Positions 6,707 through 11,036 of a DNA stretch of 11,036 bases are shown here, one piece after another. The translations under genes were made by a program, and so were the position numbers. Every line of letters begins with the position of its first letter. Within the stretch, counting starts at the first letter, position 1. The notes beneath the pieces are model-generated. The model was not told the DNA's origin, did not search any database, and was given only the letters and a program-made list of their open reading frames with translations. This DNA is from Betaproteobacteria bacterium (GTDB lineage Bacteria; Pseudomonadota; Gammaproteobacteria; Burkholderiales; Methylophilaceae), in the NCBI GenBank assembly GCA_009926035.1, contig RFPQ01000016.1:1-11036 (forward strand), read 5' to 3'.

Positions 6707-7468
6707 ATGATAAAAAAAATAATTTTATTAATTTCAACTTTTTTAGTAGGCAGTTTTTTTGCTTTAGGAGCTTATGCTGAAACACCTAATCTTTTAGATG
6801 GCGTGGTAGATAAATACTTTAAAGGTAAAGTGCTAACAAAAACAGATGATATTACATTTGATGTGCCAAAAAGAGCCCTTGATGGCACACAAGTACCATT
6901 TAAGTTTACAGTCAATAAAAAATATAAAAATATTTCAGTAGTAGTAGAAGGTAACCCGCATCAATTGCCTGGCATAGGATCCCTTGCATTGACGATGTAT
7001 CCTAAGGTTGCTCCATTTACATTTGAAACACATATTCGCATAGAACAAGATAGTTATGTAGACGTGATTGCAGAAGATGACGAAGGTAAATTTTTTTATA
7101 ATCAAGTGGCGATTCGTTCCGCAGGAGGCTGTTCTGCAGGTGTAACCTATGATGCTGACTCTGTTTTAAAAGAAATAGGCAATATGAAAGTGTTGCATAC
7201 AGATACGAGAGCTTCTGTGTTCATTAAACATCCGCAGCATAATGGTTATCAGGCTAATTTAAGCAATTACACAGGACTTTTCATTTTGCCCGAGTGGCAT
7301 TTATCAAGTGTTGTAGTTAAAGATCAGGAAAAAGAAATTTGGAGCGCCGAGTTTGGCGGGGGAAGTACCGCTGAAAACCCTTTCTTTGTTTTTGATGCTC
7401 CTAAAATCAAGGGTAATCTTCAAGTTTTAGCTGTAGATACTCAAGGTAAGCAATATATTGGTAAATGA
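6707..7468 (+). CDS. SoxYZ-fusion-like carrier, quinoprotein dehydrogenase-associated type
   Basis: The product has 253 residues with a clear Sec signal peptide ending at AYA (cleavage after residue 24), so it is periplasmic. The mature protein starts with a SoxY-like domain (about 45-145, FDVPKRALDG.QVPF...) and ends it with GGCSAG, placing the single cysteine (Cys142) where SoxY has its substrate-carrying C-terminal GGCGG cysteine. The remaining 150-253 resemble the SoxZ partner fold (VFIKHPQHNGY). Fused forms of this kind are known next to PQQ alcohol dehydrogenases in methylotrophs; their function is not established. No other sox gene or dehydrogenase lies in this window. AAGGT at 6696-6700 is a fair ribosome binding site. 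A 78-base gap separates it from the lipid operon, enough for its own promoter, though I see no convincing one. Confidence 0.8.
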   Translation: MIKKIILLISTFLVGSFFALGAYAETPNLLDGVVDKYFKGKVLTKTDDITFDVPKRALDGTQVPFKFTVNKKYKNISVVVEGNPHQLPGIGSLALTMYPKVAPFTFETHIRIEQDSYVDVIAEDDEGKFFYNQVAIRSAGGCSAGVTYDADSVLKEIGNMKVLHTDTRASVFIKHPQHNGYQANLSNYTGLFILPEWHLSSVVVKDQEKEIWSAEFGGGSTAENPFFVFDAPKIKGNLQVLAVDTQGKQYIGK

Positions 7469-7534
7469 CTTAGTGCAAGTCAATGCCGAAAAGCCTGTTG
7501 AATTTTAACTTTAATCTGTTCTTTACATTTAAAT

Positions 7535-7541
7535 AAAGGAG
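7535..7541 (+). promoter_or_regulatory. Strong Shine-Dalgarno that fixes a TTG start
   Basis: AAAGGAG lies six bases before TTG at 7548-7550. It is the best ribosome binding site in the window and supports the rare start codon of the PepSY gene. No in-frame ATG occurs before codon 44, inside the folded region. Confidence 0.8.
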
Positions 7542-7547
7542 AAAATT

Positions 7548-7865
7548 TTGAAAAAGTATTTAGCCTTAATAGCAGCTATTTTCGTTGCAATATTAGTAGG
7601 CGCAGTTTTATTTTTTGGTAAAACTTACAAACATGATGATAGACCGATTATAAGTGACATAAAAAAACATAACGAAATGATGGCAGGATGTATGAAAACC
7701 GCTTTAAGCAAACACCCTGGTGCTATTGTTGAGATTGAAATGGAAAAAGAAGACGGCCGACCTATATTTGATATTGATATTCAAGACGCCGATGGCAAGT
7801 ATTGGGAGATTGAATGCGATGCTGAAACTGGTCAAGTAGTGGAAGATAATCTAGATCGAGATTAA
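7548..7865 (+). CDS. Small membrane-anchored PepSY-domain protein
   Basis: The product has 105 residues and starts at TTG. Residues 4-23 form one hydrophobic segment after two lysines, a signal anchor or uncleaved signal peptide, so the rest faces the periplasm. Residues about 40-100 fit a PepSY domain: a helix (MKTALSKHPGA) then two hairpin strands, FDIDIQDADGKYWEIECDAETGQVV, with the typical G-x-x-x-E-x-x-x-D-A-x-T-G ending. Two cysteines (48 and 90) could form a disulfide. PepSY domains are thought to inhibit proteases or sense partners, and small ones accompany redox proteins and two-component systems. It follows the SoxYZ-like gene by 79 bases on the same strand and is followed by a strong terminator, so the two may form a unit. 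Confidence 0.8.
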   Translation: MKKYLALIAAIFVAILVGAVLFFGKTYKHDDRPIISDIKKHNEMMAGCMKTALSKHPGAIVEIEMEKEDGRPIFDIDIQDADGKYWEIECDAETGQVVEDNLDRD

Positions 7866-7886
7866 AAACTATTTAAATTTTTAAAC

Positions 7887-7916
7887 AAGCCACCTAAGAT
7901 TTTAAGTGGCTTTTTT
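7887..7916 (+). terminator. Rho-independent terminator after the PepSY gene
   Basis: AAGCCAC (7887-7893) pairs with GTGGCTT (7906-7912). A further three pairs (TAA/TTA) follow after one mismatch, closing a GATT loop, and six T follow (7911-7916). It lies 22 bases after the stop and is a textbook intrinsic terminator. On the opposite strand the T tract is poor, so its use by the convergent dehydrogenase gene is uncertain. Confidence 0.9.
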
Positions 7917-7995
7917 ATTAAGCCTTACCAATTTTTATCAAGCTTAAATAAAAATGAGACAGATGTTTTAAGCTAGTCATATGAAAGTATTTTGA

Positions 7996-8691
7996 TTACC
8001 AAGGAATTTTTTTGCCATCGTAAGCAATAAATTGACCCGAAATTTTTATGGAGAGTTTATCAATTTGACGTTTCATACCAGCAACACTTTCATCAACATC
8101 TATGAGTCCATTTGGGCCTCCCATATCTGTTCTAACCCATCCTGGATGAAGTGTAATAAGCGATAAATCATATGGCCTCAAATCAATAGATAAACTTTTC
8201 ATAACCATATTCAAGGCTGTTTTACTTGACCGATAGAGATATTCTCCCCCACCTGAGTTGTCATCAATACTTCCCATCTTGCTTGTGAGAGATGCTATCT
8301 TTTTTAATTGACCTTTTTTAAGATGAGGTAGAAATGCTTTTGTCATTTTAAATGCAGCAAGTGTATTAATTTTAAAAGCATCAAGCCAAATTTTATAATC
8401 GACATGATCGATTGAGCTATCCGGATAAATACCTGCATTATTAATAAGGATATCGATGGGTTGCTTGAATGATTTTGCAAACTGATCAATACATGAAAAA
8501 TCGGCTACATCAAGTTTATGAATTGAAATAGCTTTAAAGCTTGCTTGAAGTTGATGAAGCCGATCTTTTTTATTTATCTTTCTGGTACATGCGATGACTT
8601 GATAACCATCCATAGCATATTGTTTAACGAATTCAAGACCTAAACCTCTATTCGCCCCAGTGATAAGAACTCTATATTCAGTATGAGACAT
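7996..8691 (-). CDS. Short-chain dehydrogenase/reductase (C-factor-like SDR)
   Basis: The 231-residue classical SDR has TGANRGLG (11-18) for NAD(P) binding, NNAG (84-87), a serine in the SLTSKMGS strand (Ser137), the catalytic Tyr153-x3-Lys157 (YRSSK) and HPGWVRTDMGG (182-192), which resembles C-factor/sniffer-type SDRs. Arg15 and Arg37 suggest NADP preference. It is a soluble cytosolic oxidoreductase; the substrate is unknown. SDRs of this subtype are sometimes part of COG2907/DUF1365 clusters, but here it lies alone on the opposite strand, convergent with the PepSY gene and divergent from the pentapeptide gene, so membership in that pathway is only a possibility. No strong ribosome binding site precedes the ATG, but the Rossmann motif at residue 11 leaves no other sensible start. 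Confidence 0.92.
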   Translation of the reverse strand: MSHTEYRVLITGANRGLGLEFVKQYAMDGYQVIACTRKINKKDRLHQLQASFKAISIHKLDVADFSCIDQFAKSFKQPIDILINNAGIYPDSSIDHVDYKIWLDAFKINTLAAFKMTKAFLPHLKKGQLKKIASLTSKMGSIDDNSGGGEYLYRSSKTALNMVMKSLSIDLRPYDLSLITLHPGWVRTDMGGPNGLIDVDESVAGMKRQIDKLSIKISGQFIAYDGKKIPW

Positions 8692-8718
8692 AATAAAAAC
8701 TATAAAATGATAAAGGTT

Positions 8719-8724
8719 TATAAT
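8719..8724 (+). promoter_or_regulatory. Candidate -10 box in the divergent intergenic region
   Basis: A perfect TATAAT lies 27 bases before the pentapeptide-protein start, in the 60-base space between the divergent SDR and pentapeptide genes (8692-8751). I see no good -35 hexamer at the right distance, and the region is very AT-rich, so chance is a real alternative. The opposite strand must hold the SDR promoter, but I cannot pick one. Confidence 0.35.
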
Positions 8725-8751
8725 AAATCAAAATCTTTAGGATGTATTGCC

Positions 8752-9699
8752 ATGTTATTAAAGAGATATTGGATTTTATTTTTACTTTCTATAGCTCATC
8801 TTGCCTATGCCGGTGAATTTGGTAATTACTGTCTTTTAAGTTTATCCGAAGGTCGTTTTCTTCAAACGGATTGCTCAGTCAATGCAAACTACCAGAACAA
8901 GGTTTATTGTTTTGGAAGTGAAGTGAGTAAAGAAATTTTTCTACAAACACCTGATGAATTCATCAGAAAAGCTATCGCCTTTTATGAAAAGAATAAAGAA
9001 GTTGATCGTAAGAAAATATCACAAGAAGATTTATTAAAAGAAATCAAAAGCCCTGATTGTGATTTCTCAAATAAAGATTTAGGTTATTTAGATATGAATG
9101 GTTTAGATTTAAGCCACTGTAAAATGATTAATACGAGCGTCTTTGGTGCGAATCTCATCGGTGCTAATCTATCCAATAGCAATATGCAAAGAGCTTATTT
9201 GAATTTAGCACGCCTTGAAAAAGCTAATTTTTCAGGAGCTAATTTAACTGAGGCGATAATTTTTCAAGCGATTTTTGGTGAAACTAATTTTAAAGGCGCT
9301 AATTTAACGCGTGCTCGCGTGATCGGCACATTAGGCCCAGTGAATATGTCAGAGGCTACGATTAAATATGGCAAATTTGGTTTAGATGTTGGTAATCAAC
9401 CTATGGGCCAAATGAAATTTGATTCAGTCGGCGGCAAATTTTACAAAGCAAATTTTGAGGGAGCTGATCTAAATATCGCGAGCTTTACATTTGGTGATTT
9501 GAGGGAGGCTAATTTAAGAAATACGAATATGTATCGCGCTGATTTAATCCAAGCCGACTTAACCGGAGCTGATCTCACTAATGCGGATTTGACAGATGCG
9601 AATGTGGACGGTGCGATCTTTACTGATGTCAAAGGCCTTTCAACAGTAAAAGGGTTTTCAACAGTGAAAGGCAAATGCCATGATTGTGGCATGCCTTAA
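8752..9699 (+). CDS. Exported pentapeptide-repeat protein with N-terminal YHS-like cysteine module
   Basis: I start at the ATG at 8752 (315 residues): it has AGGA at 8739-8742 and begins a signal peptide ending at AYA (cleavage after residue 20). An upstream in-frame ATG at 8683 would overlap the divergent SDR gene and put 23 polar residues before the signal. Mature residues 23-80 carry Cys27, Cys41 and Cys53 with YCFGSEVSKEIFLQTPDEF, resembling a YHS/TRASH-type metal-binding module. Two blocks of pentapeptide repeats follow, A(N/D)LxxA(N/D)L (about 104-190 and 231-292), separated by a 40-residue non-repeat stretch; such blocks fold into a right-handed beta-helix. The tail has a 2 x 6-residue repeat and ends in CHDC (309-312), a CxxC. 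Function is unknown; a periplasmic metal- or thiol-linked scaffold is a guess. Its stop codon overlaps that of the convergent clsB gene. Confidence 0.85.
   Translation: MLLKRYWILFLLSIAHLAYAGEFGNYCLLSLSEGRFLQTDCSVNANYQNKVYCFGSEVSKEIFLQTPDEFIRKAIAFYEKNKEVDRKKISQEDLLKEIKSPDCDFSNKDLGYLDMNGLDLSHCKMINTSVFGANLIGANLSNSNMQRAYLNLARLEKANFSGANLTEAIIFQAIFGETNFKGANLTRARVIGTLGPVNMSEATIKYGKFGLDVGNQPMGQMKFDSVGGKFYKANFEGADLNIASFTFGDLREANLRNTNMYRADLIQADLTGADLTNADLTDANVDGAIFTDVKGLSTVKGFSTVKGKCHDCGMP
9634..9669 (+). repeat. Imperfect 18-bp tandem repeat in the pentapeptide-protein tail
   Basis: Two adjacent 18-base units (9634-9651 and 9652-9669) differ at a few positions and encode G-L-S-T-V-K and G-F-S-T-V-K. 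The length is a multiple of three, so the frame is kept. It lies just after the last pentapeptide repeat and looks like a recent in-frame duplication extending the linker to the terminal CxxC. Confidence 0.85.
9668..9697. terminator. Hairpin across the overlapping convergent stop codons
   Basis: AAGGC (9668-9672) pairs with GCCTT (9693-9697), and inside it ATGCCA (9675-9680) pairs with TGGCAT (9687-9692), around a six-base loop and one two-base bulge, 11 pairs in all. It sits where the pentapeptide gene (+) and clsB (-) meet and could end transcription in both directions. No proper U-tract follows on either strand, so terminator function is uncertain. Confidence 0.4.
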
Positions 9700-10838
9700 A
9701 TATTTGCAATGCCTAAGCTTAATCGAATGAATAAATAAGCCATGCGTGCTTTTAATCTTTTGATTAAATGTACTTTGTCCCAGTCTTTTAAAAGAATCTC
9801 AGTGCCACCAAATTGAATATCTTCATTAATATTTTTTTTAAGTTGAGATGCAAAAGATTTATCAAAGACTACAATATTAGCTTCTCGAGCCATAAGAAGG
9901 CTAAAAGGATCAATATTTGATGAGCCTACTGTTGACCAATTTTCATCAATGACAGCCACTTTACTATGCATAAAACTTCTTGTGTATTCAAAAATGGCAA
10001 TGCCTTCTTTTAAAAATTTTCCATAAAAAGCACGTGTGGCATTAGATAAAAAGTAATCCATTTCACCCTTTAAAAGAAGCGTCACTGATACGCCTTTTCG
10101 GGCAGCTTCAATTAAAGCCCTTTCAAATTTTTTACCTGGAATAAAGTAAGCATTTGCAATAAGTATTTCATTTTTAGCATTCTGAATTGCATGCAAGTAA
10201 GCTTTTTCAATATCTTGCCTATGTCTAAAATTATCACGCTCTATAAAATTAAGCTTAGCACCATTAGGATAGAGCACAATATTTTTTTGAATATATTTAG
10301 GAGTATAAGATTTTTCAAAATGAGACCATGAGACTCTTTTCCAAAGCTTCACCATACTTTGACTAATGGAGTGAACGACTGGTCCTTGTAATTGAGCAGC
10401 ATAGTCGATACGTGGCGCTTTACCATTAGGGACATTCATATCATCAATAATATTAATGCCGCCAACGTAAGCGATTTTATGATCTATTAAAAGCATTTTT
10501 CGATGAAGTCGTCTTAATGAAATACGCTTCATTTGATAAGGTGAAATTTTGGGGTGATAAAAAAGAAAATGAATTTTAGAGGCCTTAATTTCATCTATAA
10601 CTTTTTTTGAAAGATCACGACTTCCAAATCCATCAAGCAATAAATAAACTTCAACATTTCTTTTGGCAGCTTCTTTAAGTGCGGTTAAAATTTTTATGCC
10701 TGTTGCATCATGGCTGAAAATATAAACCTCAACAAAAATACTTTGCCGAGCTTGCTTAATCGAACGAATCACGGAGGCAAAATAATCTTTGCCATTTTTA
10801 AGTAATTCAATCTTATTTTCTTTTAGGTAGTAAGGCAT
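9696..10838 (-). CDS. clsB: Cardiolipin synthase ClsB-like, phospholipase D family
   Basis: The 380-residue protein has two complete HKD motifs: LHRKMLLID (His112, Lys114, Asp119) followed by VGGINI, and MHSKVAVID (His291, Lys293, Asp298) followed by VGSSNIDPFS. Both are needed for the phosphatidyl-transfer reaction of PLD-type enzymes. The N-terminus lacks the two membrane helices of ClsA. The segment RDNFRHRQDIEKAYLHAIQNAK...IANAYFIPG (201-235) closely follows E. coli ClsB as I recall it, so I assign this subtype: synthesis of cardiolipin or related phospholipids at the inner membrane from phosphatidylglycerol. It is slightly shorter than E. coli ClsB, mainly at the C-terminus. No clear ribosome binding site precedes the start. 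It lies downstream of HU behind a strong terminator, so it probably has its own promoter, and it converges on the pentapeptide gene. Confidence 0.9.
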   Translation of the reverse strand: MPYYLKENKIELLKNGKDYFASVIRSIKQARQSIFVEVYIFSHDATGIKILTALKEAAKRNVEVYLLLDGFGSRDLSKKVIDEIKASKIHFLFYHPKISPYQMKRISLRRLHRKMLLIDHKIAYVGGINIIDDMNVPNGKAPRIDYAAQLQGPVVHSISQSMVKLWKRVSWSHFEKSYTPKYIQKNIVLYPNGAKLNFIERDNFRHRQDIEKAYLHAIQNAKNEILIANAYFIPGKKFERALIEAARKGVSVTLLLKGEMDYFLSNATRAFYGKFLKEGIAIFEYTRSFMHSKVAVIDENWSTVGSSNIDPFSLLMAREANIVVFDKSFASQLKKNINEDIQFGGTEILLKDWDKVHLIKRLKARMAYLFIRLSLGIANI

Positions 10839-10858
10839 GGTGCTTTATTCTAAGACAT

Positions 10859-10893
10859 AAAAAAAGCGCTTAGGGTTCAAACCCCAAGCGCTT
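10859..10893 (-). terminator. Strong rho-independent terminator of the HU gene
   Basis: AAGCGCTT arms (10864-10871 and 10886-10893) form an 8-bp stem extended on the - strand by a G-T wobble and four further pairs (GGGT/ACCC) around a four-base loop. Seven T follow on the - strand (10859-10865 as A on +). It lies 24 bases after the HU stop. A TTTT run on the + side makes weak bidirectional activity possible, but the - strand orientation is clearly the stronger. Confidence 0.93.
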
Positions 10894-10917
10894 TTATATG
10901 AATAACTAATTCTAAGC

Positions 10918-11036
10918 TTAATTAACTGCTGATTTAAGAGCAGCACCCGCTTTGAATGTTGGAGCCTTACGTGCTGGTATTTTAAGTTCTTTACCAGTTT
11001 GTGGGTTACGACCAACTCGTGCAGCGCGTTTTGAAA
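10918..11036 (-). CDS. hup: DNA-binding protein HU, C-terminal part (5' end beyond window)
   Basis: The last 39 codons are visible, with the stop TAA at 10918-10920. They read [19 protein letters not shown], then [17 protein letters not shown]. This is the signature DNA-binding arm of HU/IHF proteins (GRNPxTGxxxxIxA with the intercalating proline) followed by the HU-type C-terminal helix (F..G..LK..V). The pattern fits HU, not IHF. HU dimers bend and compact chromosomal DNA in the nucleoid. The rest lies past the right edge. A strong terminator follows directly. Confidence 0.93.
   Translation of the reverse strand, partial: SKRAARVGRNPQTGKELKIPARKAPTFKAGAALKSAVN

Noticed and set aside
7918..7947. 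Six-base inverted repeat TTAAGC/GCTTAA downstream of the SDR gene
   Set aside because: The loop is 18 bases, the stem is AT-rich and no T tract follows in the needed direction; not a convincing terminator.
8683..8751. Upstream ATG at 8683 as start of the pentapeptide protein
   Set aside because: It would overlap the divergent SDR gene and place polar residues before a clear signal peptide; the ATG at 8752 has AGGA and a normal signal sequence.
9441..9692. 83-codon open frame on - within the pentapeptide gene
   Set aside because: Its repetitive Ser/Ala/Lys-rich product is the antisense reading of the pentapeptide repeats.

Overview
The window is AT-rich, tightly packed bacterial DNA with no mobile element, rRNA, tRNA or CRISPR array. 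Short intergenic gaps, overlapping start and stop codons, a quinoprotein-dehydrogenase-type SoxYZ-like carrier and a typical proteobacterial HU gene suggest a streamlined Gram-negative proteobacterium. A low-GC betaproteobacterial methylotroph (Methylophilaceae, for example the freshwater Methylopumilus or marine OM43 type) is my best guess. That placement is inference from gene content and base composition and has not been tested by a search.

Bases 1-6628 (+ strand) look like one operon for modifying membrane lipids. In order it carries: a 5'-truncated SAM methyltransferase of the CFA synthase/coclaurine N-methyltransferase group; a DUF2878 membrane protein; a DUF1295 (steroid-reductase-like) membrane protein; a Blc-type lipocalin lipoprotein; a three-histidine-box acyl desaturase; a COG2907 FAD-dependent amine-oxidase-like protein; a DUF1365 protein; and a second CFA-synthase-like methyltransferase. 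Junctions are ATGA, TAATG or gaps of 1-6 bases, so translation is probably coupled. The COG2907/DUF1365/CFA-homologue core resembles clusters that, in alphaproteobacteria and Vibrio-like bacteria, belong to the singlet-oxygen response and, in Rhodobacter sphaeroides, to methylated and furan fatty acid formation. Likely chemistry here is: the desaturase makes a double bond, the methyltransferase methylates it, the flavoprotein oxidises the product further, and the lipocalin and membrane proteins handle the lipid. The second methyltransferase appears to lack bicarbonate ligands of true cyclopropane synthases, which favours methylation over ring formation.

The most notable local event is a perfect 10-bp tandem duplication (706-725) just inside the apparent native start of the DUF2878 gene. 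It throws the first codons out of frame; removing one copy restores an ATGA-coupled start and the expected N-terminus.

Bases 6629-7916 hold a second + strand unit: an exported SoxYZ-fusion-like carrier and a small membrane-anchored PepSY protein, closed by a strong terminator. Bases 7996-8691 (- strand) encode a short-chain dehydrogenase. Divergent from it is an exported protein with an N-terminal YHS-like cysteine module, pentapeptide repeats and a C-terminal CxxC. That gene converges on a clsB-type cardiolipin synthase (- strand), with overlapping stop codons inside a hairpin. The window ends with a strong terminator and the 3' part of an HU gene on the - strand. No gap between genes exceeds about 130 bases.
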